Shown piece by piece: positions 54,001-62,482 of a DNA stretch of 64,000 nt. Every line of letters starts with the position of its first letter. The stretch's first letter is position 1. Below the pieces are notes generated by a model. That model did no database searches and was not told the origin of the DNA. It saw nothing but the letters and a program-made list of their open reading frames with translations. The DNA is taken from assembly GCA_005217565.1 (NCBI GenBank), contig SJCO01000009.1:1-64000 (forward strand), given 5' to 3'. The position numbers were made by a program, and so were the translations under genes. Source of the DNA: Puteibacter caeruleilacunae. Lineage in GTDB: Bacteria > Bacteroidota > Bacteroidia > Bacteroidales > Prolixibacteraceae.

Positions 54001-54417
54001 TACGTCAGTTACAAGCCCCTTAATCACTGAAGCTTGCATTCGTACTGCTGCTTCTGTCTTGGTTAACACAATGTGACGATCTTTAATTAAGAAACGTACA
54101 TTGGCTGCATCAAAAATTTCAGATAACACGTCATTAATAGACTCATTTGTGAATTTGACATTCACTTTTCTATTCAAGTCTATTTTGTCGCTATTATATA
54201 GGAAGTAATAATCCGACTGTTGCTGGATTTTATCCAATACATCTTTAACTGTCACATTTGACATTTTCAACGAAATATTTGATTTCTGTGAGAAACCAGT
54301 CGTTGCGTACCCCTGAATCAAAGCAAACAATACAAAAAAGATTGTTATACGCATAATCATAAAGTTTTTATTCCTCCAAAGTTTGGACAGAGGAATCCCA
54401 TTCACATTTTTTTTCAT
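51028..54417 (-). CDS. susC: SusC/RagA TonB-dependent transporter with STN domain, second PUL
   Basis: The 1129-residue protein has an N-terminal STN domain (about 45-120: ISLKMSNVTVKDVLDKIQQQ), a carboxypeptidase-like beta domain (VIKGLVTDVDGEALPGVTVV), the plug (GINIRGITSTNGGNSPLILI, SMSVLKDASAAIYGSRAAGG) and a barrel ending in VVSFGVDVTF. The STN domain implies signalling to the FecR protein encoded 121 bp upstream. It is not a close copy of the first SusC, so the two loci probably take up different glycans. Confidence 0.96.
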   Translation of the reverse strand: MKKNVNGIPLSKLWRNKNFMIMRITIFFVLFALIQGYATTGFSQKSNISLKMSNVTVKDVLDKIQQQSDYYFLYNSDKIDLNRKVNVKFTNESINDVLSEIFDAANVRFLIKDRHIVLTKTEAAVRMQASVIKGLVTDVDGEALPGVTVVVKGTTVGITTDFDGKYSLEVPAGATTLIFSFVGMKTQEVQISGQSTINVKMTEDAIGLEEVVAIGYGTKTKASLTGAVGVATAEVLESKPVSNTLSAIQGVLPGVTITRGGGQPGSEGFGINIRGITSTNGGNSPLILIDGNPSDDLNTLNPHDIESMSVLKDASAAIYGSRAAGGVIIITTKTGKKGRPTVKFSANAAFSNPLNKIQYPNLYEYAHMAQEADIANGSAPFWNDENIQKIVDGAEPHRIEQYNEFQFYKGTDWFEEVFGTGLQQDYNVSINGGGDNSNYYFSVGYNKNDGMIDNAPDYAERFNLRMNYSYDILDNLKLTTNVGFDRLKVQQLSNVGSVVGAIANQPIFFPVKTPEGNWFAQWGYGNPVAIATEAEPSKRWTNRISPTFKIDWEIVKDLKFTGQASLTFETYDEKTVNKTLPYYFYDDRLSYYQGGTYPNNALYGFSKTNQRNFSAYLNYDHLFNDVHDVSVMFGGVHEESDSEWFNASRDNFASQELYALALGDTENMRNNGGGLHWALQSLISRLAYTYNNKYLFEANFRYDGSSKFIGDSRWTLFKGASAAWRLSEEDFIKDLGFFDNLKLRVSYGELGNQAGIGPYDYVQNINIGGQYPFGDVQKAQSASLAAMVTRERTWEKIISRNIGLDATVLNGKLDLSYDYYFKTNEGMLLGITLPEVLGANPPADNNGELDSWGWELSAAWKDKIRDFKYGVKVVLSNNYNKITNLGGADTYGAGHNGFREGYRSNLYYGFRYDGIIQTEEQLAQYKQLEGVPGNIGIGDAMYVDVDGNGRIDAYSDERDLGDLDILGTTDPQYSFGINLNAEWKGFDFSAFFQGVGKRTVFREGIARIPFFWPWYHPPRLYYNNTWAPDRTDAKYPRLSHSDIRWWNYQHSSNNKENGAYIRLKNIQVGYTIPKSVLSSRYFSKVRVYFSGNDLWDYHKMGGGYDPEDNSYGTNYPFAKVVSFGVDVTF

Positions 54418-54538
54418 AAATTTGTAATGTTTAAATGAATAAGTGATTTACTTATTTCCCCGAAAGGGAACTTGAAAGGAGGTGTTGGCGCACTTCCTTT
54501 CTTTGTTTAAATGAAGTTTTACTGTTACATAGGCATTG

Positions 54539-55486
54539 TTATTTTTTCCGAATTATAACTTTAGGTTTATCTTTTGTGTTATACTTTCCTGGTATATATT
54601 GGGTTTCGATAGGATAACCCAATTCTAAGAGTTCCATAACCTGAGATACAGACTGATCTTCAAACACTGTCGTGATATTCATGTCTTTTACCATCTCATC
54701 TTCGATCATCACATCCACACCAAACCATCGACTCAGCAATACTACCGCGTCTTCCAGTCTTTCATCCTCAATATATAGTCTCCCTTGATGCCATGAAGCA
54801 TACTTTGCTACATCCTCCTCAAGAAATCTCCACTTATTGGTTTTAGTATTTAATACTGCCTTGGTTCCTGGATCTATCTTATATGTCCCTGCTCGTTCGT
54901 AACCTGTATTTTTCAATGACACAGATCCTTCTAGCAAGGCCACTTCTATATTGGCATCCTCCTCATAAGCCCTTACATTAAATTGTGTTCCCAATACTTC
55001 AACCCTTACATCGTCAGCCATCACATGAAATGGTTCACCGTTTTGCTTTTTTACATGCAGGAATATTTCTCCTGTTACATCCACCATGCGATTTCCTTTG
55101 AAAGGAATAGGATATTTCACTGTTGTACCTGCATTAATCCACATATCCGATCCATCAGGTAAAGTCAATTGTGAGCGAATACCATGTGGATTGCTTATTG
55201 TTTGCCATGCAAGTTCCTCTTTACTATCACCATCCATTACCACATAACTGATTGAGGCTATCAGTAGAGGAATGAATAAGATTGCTGCTACACGCTGCAG
55301 GTTTCTCATTATTCTATAAACCGGCTTACGTTCTCTGGTTTTTCTGAGTACACGATCAAAAGCTTGATCCGTATCAATTTGCTTTACACGCTGAATTTGC
55401 TGTGCAGCCATGTCAATTCTGGCTTCATCGCTCAACTCTCGACGCGTTTTGATTAATTGTTCTATTTTATTGTTCAGATGACTCAT
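54539..55486 (-). CDS. fecR: FecR-type anti-sigma factor, second PUL
   Basis: The 315-residue protein has a cytoplasmic helical start (1-75), one membrane helix (LQRVAAILFIPLLIASISYV, ~74-93) and the periplasmic FecR domain (HGIRSQLTLPDGSDMWINAG, VKYPIPFKGNRMVDVTGEIF, VRVEVLGTQFNVRAYEEDAN). The C-terminal part (VVLLSRWFGVDVMIEDEMVK) resembles a secretin/STN-like partner fold. It should control the ECF sigma factor encoded 0.4 kb upstream. Confidence 0.92.
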   Translation of the reverse strand: MSHLNNKIEQLIKTRRELSDEARIDMAAQQIQRVKQIDTDQAFDRVLRKTRERKPVYRIMRNLQRVAAILFIPLLIASISYVVMDGDSKEELAWQTISNPHGIRSQLTLPDGSDMWINAGTTVKYPIPFKGNRMVDVTGEIFLHVKKQNGEPFHVMADDVRVEVLGTQFNVRAYEEDANIEVALLEGSVSLKNTGYERAGTYKIDPGTKAVLNTKTNKWRFLEEDVAKYASWHQGRLYIEDERLEDAVVLLSRWFGVDVMIEDEMVKDMNITTVFEDQSVSQVMELLELGYPIETQYIPGKYNTKDKPKVIIRKK

Positions 55487-55894
55487 GTTTACCGTTCCAA
55501 AAATTACTTCTTGTACTTTCTATACACATGAACTTTCATCAACACGTATGCGAAAAATGATTTTTTTCAAAAAAAAATAGATGATTGAAAGGGAAACAGT
55601 AAAAAGGCTGAAGAGTTAAAGCCACAAAGATGCTTAGAACCACGTATTTATTCAACGTACTACAGGATTTTTGGTCTATTAATTTTTGAAGAAATCATGA
55701 TGATCACATCCCAAGAGCATTATTCTAGTCTCTAACTCAGCAATCTATGACCGCTATTAATAGAATAGCAATAGTTCCAATCAACACACACCGTTTAACC
55801 GTTTTCCATTCAGCCGTTTTCCATACCTACAAACATTACTTTGTAAGAACCCAGTATTAGCTTTTCGGATTTAAATGAAATAAAAAGATGATGC
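55487..55894. other. Intergenic stretch between sigma and anti-sigma genes
   Basis: No gene is seen in these 408 bp. The only repeat is a short tandem, CCGTTTTCCAT twice near 55798-55825. The unusual distance suggests that fecR has its own promoter here, but no clear TAnnTTTG element was identified. Confidence 0.4.
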
Positions 55895-56518
55895 CTACAA
55901 CCAAAGATCTAAAAGTAAAAGTAGTCCGGCATAATCGCGAAGTTCTTCTCTAAGAGTTTTTAAGGCTTTACTGATTTGAGTTTCTACTGTACGTTTAGAA
56001 ATTCCCAATACATCAGCAATTTCATCATTCGAATATCCTTGAAAGCGACTCATCATGAACACTTCCTTACAACGCTCTGGTAATGCGTTTACCGCTTGTT
56101 GTATTTTATGTTGTAACTCTGAATCAACATAAACATCAGGATCAAATATCAAATCTTCCTCTGCTTCCCGCTTAAGTTCTTCCAGATATTCATCCTTTAC
56201 CTTTTGTTTTCGAAGAACATTAAGTGTTCTGTTTTTAATCGACTGAAAAAAGTAGGATTTTAAAGAATCTGATTGATTAATGGAATTATGCTTTTCCCAA
56301 ATACGAATAAAAAATTCCTGAACCACCTCTTCGGCCTGTGGTTGGGTCAAAGCAAAATTGGTCGCATAGATTACCAATCCAGGATAGTAATGCCTGAATA
56401 ACAGCTCAAAAGCTGTCACATCACCTTCCCTTAATCTATCGATTAACTGTGATTCTCTTATACCATTGATTAGCCGCATCAATACAAATGTAAAAAAATT
56501 AGGCATATAACATAACAA
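55895..56518 (-). CDS. ECF-type RNA polymerase sigma factor of the second PUL
   Basis: The 207-residue protein has region 2 (FELLFRHYYPGLVIYATNFA, AEEVVQEFFIRIWEKHNSIN, LKSYFFQSIKNRTLNVLRKQ) and region 4 (AVNALPERCKEVFMMSRFQG, NDEIADVLGISKRTVETQIS). It matches the ECF group typical of Bacteroidota SusC-linked systems. Together with FecR and the STN domain of SusC it forms a trans-envelope switch for the second locus. The true start may be at codon 13 (MRLINGIRESQLID), since the first 12 residues are unusual. Confidence 0.92.
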   Translation of the reverse strand: MLCYMPNFFTFVLMRLINGIRESQLIDRLREGDVTAFELLFRHYYPGLVIYATNFALTQPQAEEVVQEFFIRIWEKHNSINQSDSLKSYFFQSIKNRTLNVLRKQKVKDEYLEELKREAEEDLIFDPDVYVDSELQHKIQQAVNALPERCKEVFMMSRFQGYSNDEIADVLGISKRTVETQISKALKTLREELRDYAGLLLLLDLWL

Positions 56519-56553
56519 TTGTTTGCATATGCATTATAACAACGAACAAAAAA

Positions 56554-56582
56554 AATGCCATCACAGCAATTGTGATGGCATT
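56554..56582 (-). terminator. Intrinsic terminator behind GH116 enzyme 2
   Basis: AATGCCATCACA and TGTGATGGCATT form a perfect 12 bp stem around a 5-base loop, with a long T run on the minus strand. It separates this gene from the ECF sigma gene. Confidence 0.88.
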
Positions 56583-56604
56583 AGAAACTAAACACAGAAG
56601 TATC

Positions 56605-59600
56605 TTATTTGACCTTCTTGCCAGAAACAATAATGTGATCTACTTCAATATCGCCAAATTTAACATCAACGAAAGCCTTTCCATTCTTCAATCCAACATT
56701 ACCAAATCCTGATTCTGTTGAAAGGAATGACGTAAAATCATCACCTACCTTTGAATCGATGAATAGCGTTTTAGTCACAGCATCATAACGAATTCCAGTT
56801 AATCCTTGCAATAAACCATAACTTGCCATTGCTCTTGCATACCAGTGACCACACTCGTACTCATTAAAAGGATTACGCTTCTTACCATCATAACGACGTC
56901 GAACTTCCTGTACTATTTCAAGACCTTTATTCACCTCTCCTTTTAACATCAAGTGACTAGCCACTTGATACTCAATTCCGGTCCACACCTCATTACTATA
57001 TACGAATGGTAATGACAAAGCTCCTCCTTTTGGCCATGTACAAAGTAACAATCCACCTTCTTCTCCTGCTGCATAAGTAGGACGTTGTGGATTCGGGTGT
57101 TTTCTTAAATCTTTCTTCAAGTTATATTTATGAATCGCATTCAGATGACTGGTTACCTGACCATTATCAATCACCTCTGGCAATCCACAAACGCTTGCCA
57201 TCCACATTCCTAAAATACCATCCGATAAACATCCTGTTCCATACTGATATTTTGGACCTTCCTTCTCTAATAATTCTTTGGCTTCACTAGAGTAATTAGC
57301 AGTCCATGAACCTGCTGAGAATTCAACTGGATTCTTGGCTTCTAAGCCTTCCCATTGTATCTTTTGGAAGAAATATTCTCCATCATAAAGCTCCTTCTCC
57401 ATGAATTTCTTCCCTTTTTTCAATAGTTTTTCATACTGATCATATGGCTTATCAAGTTCTTTACTAATCTCAACCATCGCGGTTAACGCTCCCAGGTAAA
57501 AACTAGTACACATACCATCTGGCCCCCAGAATTCAATGTCATAAGTGTTGTGATGAGGCTCTTCAAGAATACCTTTTCCTTTTGGATCCCAAACACCAAT
57601 ACAGTAATCCAGACTTTTCTTAACCATTGGATAAAGATCTCTCATCCATGCATTATCTCCACTAATGCGCCAGTCACGATATACTTTCATGATACCACCC
57701 AACTGACCATCTGCAGCAGCATAAAAACCATGATCGACAGGTTTAATTGGTAATCCTGAGCGGAATGTTTGGTGACCTCTTGCATCCTGACTTGCTTTAA
57801 ACTCAGTTTCGCGCAAAGAACGCTCTAATGCTGGGAATAAATGAGGAATTGCTTGCGCGTAATTCCATACATGTGTACAACTACCTGCACAACATCCTCC
57901 AAGATCGTTACAACCTTCCCATGCCCACAAGCGACCATCATGCTGACGAAGTACTGTTGGCGACTTTAAGATTGTTAAATTCGCTGCTATTGCTTCAATT
58001 ACCTCTGCTGGTAAAGTTGACGCATAGAACGCATCACGGAAAGCCTCACTGTTCTTCTTTAAATCAATATAATGTAAACGTAAATATTTCTCTACGTCAT
58101 CAATACTCTTGAATCGAGATGCGTACCATGGCTTAAAGTAAACTTGTTCTTTGTTACATGAACCATCCTTGCAAGATTTATCTTTACATCCAATCTTTTG
58201 CCAATTGCCATAAGTCGATGCTTCAAAATCATTCAAAACAAATGCATCAGCAGAAACACTTTCAAGATTTTCACTTTTCTTGTTAGTCATCACAAACTGA
58301 TCAGCAAGGATATGTCCCCACCCACCTGTTCGTTGATCTACTATTTCTACTTTTACCATCTTTCCTTTCAATTTTGAAAGATCCCAGGTTATTTCTCTTA
58401 ATGTCTCATCTCCTTTTCCCGTTGCAGAAAACACAACTTCATCTCCTTCCTTTAGATTTACACAAGTTTCGCCTTTGAAATTACCTCCTCCAACTAAAAA
58501 CTTCATGTACTTCTTATCAACCATAAACTCTGGAGACACTAATGTTCCTGTCTGATTATCACCTGAAGGGTAAAATGTATTTACAAATTGGTTACCAATA
58601 AAACCAGTCACGTCACCTTGACTTTCAGCTTTTGATGGTGCAGGCTCATTACCGAATGCAGGTCCTGTAGATGCCGTTGATCTTCCATAACTCATCTTTG
58701 AATTAGGTGCATACCAGCAAAGTTGTAAGCGAATAGTTTTTTCTTCTCCTGGCTTTAATTTAAATGGAACAAATATTGAGGCACCAGGCGCATTCTTCTC
58801 TACCGGCGGGTTATTAGCCAGGATACCTTCTGAGATATTCTTCCAGGTAATGGTATTTGAATCAAACCATCCTCCTCTAAACCAACAATGATCAACAACC
58901 GCATTATTATCATCTACCGAAGCAGTCAACCATACATTATCAGGAGAATCAGGACTGTCCCCTTTCATTACACAAGTAAAACCATTTTTTGCTGAAATGA
59001 TAGAACGCTCTCCTCTTCCTCTAAGGATATGCTTCGAATTCCAAGAAAAAATAGACTCTTGCTCTTTCCCTGAATTATTTTTAAAATGATACTCAAATAT
59101 AGCTGAAGGCAGACTGGAATTATCTTCATCCCCAGGGATAAATGGACTCCATCCTGTTACTTTACACTCCAACGGAATCTCATCATCTTCTAACGAAAGT
59201 GTTGCAAATGGAAAACGCGCCATAAATTCACCTCCTTTGAAACGAGGCAAGCCATAGGTTGTTTCTGTTCCTCCACGTCCAGTATTTGGTCTACCGAAAA
59301 CACGTTCATATGGAACTTGAGTTTGAAGAAGTCTTGCTCCATCTTCTACGCCTTTTACCATAATGGCTGCATAAGCATATGGTTCATTAAATATATCAGG
59401 CGTATTGTTGATCGATACATGAGATATTGATCCTATCCCATCCATACAGATCATTCCTGATCCCAATCCCCCCAATGGGAAAGCAACCTTATTCAAATCA
59501 TCACAACAGTAATAATCATTAAAAGGTCGCACTCGCGTACATTCATGCTTTTGTGCATATACCCCGCAAGTCGAAATAATTAGTAATAGTGCTACAATTA

Positions 59601-59610
59601 ATTTCTTCAT
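56605..59610 (-). CDS. GH116-family glycosidase, enzyme 2, with an inserted beta-sandwich module
   Basis: The 1001-residue protein has a signal peptide (residues 1-20) and the GH116 N-terminal domain (AFPLGGLGSGMICMDGIGSI). The catalytic barrel carries SCTHVWNYAQAIPHLFPALE, ILEEPHHNTYDIEFWGPDG (nucleophile region) and GTGCLSDGILGMW (acid/base region). It is longer than its two paralogues because residues ~333-444 are an extra module (DVTGFIGNQFVNTF, TGTLVSPEFMVDKKYMKFLV, GGWGHILADQFVM) that resembles the beta-sandwich found at the N-terminus of many Bacteroidota GH32 fructanases. A segment that usually starts that module (LNDFEASTYGNW, ~459-470) lies after it. The protein forms its own unit, bounded by terminators on both sides. 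Confidence 0.85.
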   Translation of the reverse strand: MKKLIVALLLIISTCGVYAQKHECTRVRPFNDYYCCDDLNKVAFPLGGLGSGMICMDGIGSISHVSINNTPDIFNEPYAYAAIMVKGVEDGARLLQTQVPYERVFGRPNTGRGGTETTYGLPRFKGGEFMARFPFATLSLEDDEIPLECKVTGWSPFIPGDEDNSSLPSAIFEYHFKNNSGKEQESIFSWNSKHILRGRGERSIISAKNGFTCVMKGDSPDSPDNVWLTASVDDNNAVVDHCWFRGGWFDSNTITWKNISEGILANNPPVEKNAPGASIFVPFKLKPGEEKTIRLQLCWYAPNSKMSYGRSTASTGPAFGNEPAPSKAESQGDVTGFIGNQFVNTFYPSGDNQTGTLVSPEFMVDKKYMKFLVGGGNFKGETCVNLKEGDEVVFSATGKGDETLREITWDLSKLKGKMVKVEIVDQRTGGWGHILADQFVMTNKKSENLESVSADAFVLNDFEASTYGNWQKIGCKDKSCKDGSCNKEQVYFKPWYASRFKSIDDVEKYLRLHYIDLKKNSEAFRDAFYASTLPAEVIEAIAANLTILKSPTVLRQHDGRLWAWEGCNDLGGCCAGSCTHVWNYAQAIPHLFPALERSLRETEFKASQDARGHQTFRSGLPIKPVDHGFYAAADGQLGGIMKVYRDWRISGDNAWMRDLYPMVKKSLDYCIGVWDPKGKGILEEPHHNTYDIEFWGPDGMCTSFYLGALTAMVEISKELDKPYDQYEKLLKKGKKFMEKELYDGEYFFQKIQWEGLEAKNPVEFSAGSWTANYSSEAKELLEKEGPKYQYGTGCLSDGILGMWMASVCGLPEVIDNGQVTSHLNAIHKYNLKKDLRKHPNPQRPTYAAGEEGGLLLCTWPKGGALSLPFVYSNEVWTGIEYQVASHLMLKGEVNKGLEIVQEVRRRYDGKKRNPFNEYECGHWYARAMASYGLLQGLTGIRYDAVTKTLFIDSKVGDDFTSFLSTESGFGNVGLKNGKAFVDVKFGDIEVDHIIVSGKKVK

Positions 59611-59678
59611 CTGTTAAAAGATTTTTAGATTATTTAATTCTTTGATTAGTAGAGTAGTTAAAGATTCCATTCAAAAAA

Positions 59679-59710
59679 TACGGTCATTACCTCAATTGGT
59701 AAAGACCGCA
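59679..59710 (-). terminator. Intrinsic terminator behind GH116 enzyme 3
   Basis: TACGGTC/GACCGCA and TTACC/GGTAA form an imperfect 12-13 bp stem. On the minus strand it is followed by TTTTTTG. It divides GH116 enzymes 3 and 2 into separate units. Confidence 0.75.
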
Positions 59711-59733
59711 TCTAAAAACTTAAATGATTAGGT

Positions 59734-62331
59734 TTATTTGATTTTCACGATAACCTTATCGCTCTGTTTCAAATCAAGATTTAAGCCTGTGATTGTTACC
59801 TGACCTTCACTAAGGTCCCACTTAACCTTTTGATCGACACCATTTACAGCTACCGACACACTACGAGCTTCGCTAGCAGCTAAGGTCAATTGGTTTAGTT
59901 TAAGCTGACCATATTTCAATTCAATGGTATTGGTTTGTACTGCACCTTTTTTCGTTTGGGAGATATTTCCCCATCCTTCAGCAGCAGTAAAGAAACTTGT
60001 AAAATTGTTTTTCTGAATACGTGGATTAAACTTAAGAATACCTTCAGGTCCATTGTAAAAGTAATCCTCCAATGCAATTAAAATTCCCCACGAAGCCAAA
60101 GCTCTTGCATAGTGATCTCCACACTCAATTTCATTCCATGGATTATGCTTCTCAGGGCGATATCTTTCATGAACACCTTTCACGATTGATAATCCTTCTT
60201 CAATCATTCCATCATAGATCATGTTAGTAGCCACCTGATACTCAATCCCAGTCCATACCTCGTTACGATAGCGTACTGCATTCTCATTCAAGTGCTCACT
60301 AATAGGCCATGTACAGTTTAACAAACCAGGCTCACCTTCATGTGCATAATATCGCTCTGGAACAAACTTCTTTATATGTGGACCAACATCCTTTGTCCAG
60401 TTATACTTCCAAATCGACTCTAATGTCTTTTTCACATACTGTTCTGGATAGATATATCCAAGATTTAACTGATGTGCCCAGGTTTGTCCAAACATCTGAT
60501 CACTTAAACAACCTGTAGCATACTGAAACTTAGGATGCATTTTAAGATCAACCTCCTGGACAAAGTAATGCTCATTCCATAGTCGCTTTACAGAGTTGTT
60601 TTTACCATTTTCAAAGATACCTTCACAGTGCTTTGCAAAACCTTTGTCATTCATCACCAATGCCATCTCTTTTGCTGCCCTCAAGGCTCCTAAATATAAA
60701 CCTCCTACGTACGTATTAGGCCCCATAAAACTGATATCATATGTATTTGACTGTCTACCTTCAATCAATCCATTCATATCGCCATCACGCGCAATTACAT
60801 ATTCCATCGATTTCTTGATCTTACCCCAATTACGCGATAAAAAGAATTTGTCTTTCGACATTAAATACTCACGATATGCCTTCATTATTGCACCAATATG
60901 ACCATCAAGCAAAATACCACCCCAACCATTACGAGCAGCAATTGCACCATCATTTTGATACGAAGTTCCATAATCTGTTTTCTCTCTGATATTACGCTCT
61001 AACTCAGGAAACAATCTGGCAATAGCTTGCTCATAATTGTATACATGAGTACAGGTACCCACACAAGATCCAACACCTTCCCATGCCCAAAATTTATCGT
61101 TTGCCCACCACTGACAAGTCTCAGTAGCCAATGTTGACACAGGCATCATAATTCGCTGACGCAACCAATAAGGTAATGTTGAATTATTATACCAGGTATC
61201 GTGGAACGAATAAGTCTTCGATGTAAGTTGCGCGAAGTTAGCTTTTAATTGATTCGCAACGTCTAATGAAGAATCGAACCAGTTAGCATACATGTTTCCA
61301 ATTGAAGGACCTTTAGTAGGAATAGGTTTATTCCAATTACCACCTCCACCATAATGCATTGGTCGGTTCGGGAAAAACCAGGTTAGCAAGTAGGTAATCT
61401 CCTTTTCTTCACCTGCCGCTAGTTTGAATTCGGTAATCACTTCTCCAACTAGTTTTTCTTCTCTTGAAACTTCACTTAATTGGCTGGAATCTCCTTTTCT
61501 TGTATTTACTTTCGCCTCGTTATTAATAACCGACAAAGCAATATTTCCGAAATATGGATGATTTTGAACCTGCGCATCTTCTGGAATAAAATCCATATAA
61601 AGACTGGTTACTCCATTTGATCGCTTAATTTGATTACGTAACTTTCCTTTCACATCTTTTAAATCCATCATCACCGGATTCTGAAGTGCTCCATTTAAGT
61701 TAACGTCAACAGATTTCGACGACGTATTTTTGACCTTAAACTTTAATATTGTTGCTGGATTTGCTGAAGATTTGGCATCTAATGGCACGAATGGAGAAAA
61801 CACTTCCATATTTACAGCAACAGGAAGTTTCTTCTTCGAATCCTTATAGTTGATTTTTGCAATTGGATATTCACCTATAAAGCCAATATTATCGAAGTCC
61901 GATTTATTTAATTTTACGGTTTCTGTACCCTGATCCGACTTAACCGACAATTCAAAATATTGCTCTACATACCCCATCGGTTCAAACGTCTGATAACATA
62001 CCTTCCAAGGTCCATTTGGTGTATCAAAATTCAATAGATGATCAATACCATAACCTGTATTATAAGCATTGTTAGCAATCCACCAACAAGCAAGACTACC
62101 ATCTCCTCTTACATATAGTTGTCCTGCTGCAACTCCTCCACAAGGCATACCTATGGTTTTCAATTCTTCACCCTTATATACCTTCTGCTCACCAGGTGAA
62201 GTAAGACTTTTAATCCAGGTTTTACTTAATCCTTTGTCTTCCTTTATCACATGGCCAAACTCATTTTGAGCATTCAAGCCTGTAACAAAAGCCCAGCACA
62301 GCAATAAAATTCCCAATACTTTTCTCTTCAT
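59734..62331 (-). CDS. GH116-family glycosidase, enzyme 3
   Basis: The 865-residue protein has a signal peptide (MKRKVLGILLLCWAFVTGLN). Motifs follow the order of enzyme 1: TIGMPCGGVAAGQLYVRGDG in the beta domain, FWAWEGVGSCVGTCTHVYNY, then LIEGRQSNTYDISFMGPNT (nucleophile region) and YATGCLSDQMFGQTWAHQLN (acid/base region). A C-terminal Ig-like segment is added. Its closest relative in the window is enzyme 1. It probably lies in the periplasm or outside and removes a terminal sugar from the same glycan as the GH172 enzymes. A 151 bp gap separates it from the GH-A-like gene upstream. Confidence 0.88.
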   Translation of the reverse strand: MKRKVLGILLLCWAFVTGLNAQNEFGHVIKEDKGLSKTWIKSLTSPGEQKVYKGEELKTIGMPCGGVAAGQLYVRGDGSLACWWIANNAYNTGYGIDHLLNFDTPNGPWKVCYQTFEPMGYVEQYFELSVKSDQGTETVKLNKSDFDNIGFIGEYPIAKINYKDSKKKLPVAVNMEVFSPFVPLDAKSSANPATILKFKVKNTSSKSVDVNLNGALQNPVMMDLKDVKGKLRNQIKRSNGVTSLYMDFIPEDAQVQNHPYFGNIALSVINNEAKVNTRKGDSSQLSEVSREEKLVGEVITEFKLAAGEEKEITYLLTWFFPNRPMHYGGGGNWNKPIPTKGPSIGNMYANWFDSSLDVANQLKANFAQLTSKTYSFHDTWYNNSTLPYWLRQRIMMPVSTLATETCQWWANDKFWAWEGVGSCVGTCTHVYNYEQAIARLFPELERNIREKTDYGTSYQNDGAIAARNGWGGILLDGHIGAIMKAYREYLMSKDKFFLSRNWGKIKKSMEYVIARDGDMNGLIEGRQSNTYDISFMGPNTYVGGLYLGALRAAKEMALVMNDKGFAKHCEGIFENGKNNSVKRLWNEHYFVQEVDLKMHPKFQYATGCLSDQMFGQTWAHQLNLGYIYPEQYVKKTLESIWKYNWTKDVGPHIKKFVPERYYAHEGEPGLLNCTWPISEHLNENAVRYRNEVWTGIEYQVATNMIYDGMIEEGLSIVKGVHERYRPEKHNPWNEIECGDHYARALASWGILIALEDYFYNGPEGILKFNPRIQKNNFTSFFTAAEGWGNISQTKKGAVQTNTIELKYGQLKLNQLTLAASEARSVSVAVNGVDQKVKWDLSEGQVTITGLNLDLKQSDKVIVKIK

Positions 62332-62482
62332 ACTTTTTGTTTTTATCGTTTAAGCAATCAAAACAAGATCCATTGTTATTCTAAAAGCTTCACGCTAATT
62401 CAGTCACTTCAAAAGTATACTGCATGCAACTATATTAGAGTGTCAAAATCAGTATAAAAAGTATAGATTTCGGGAATTACGC

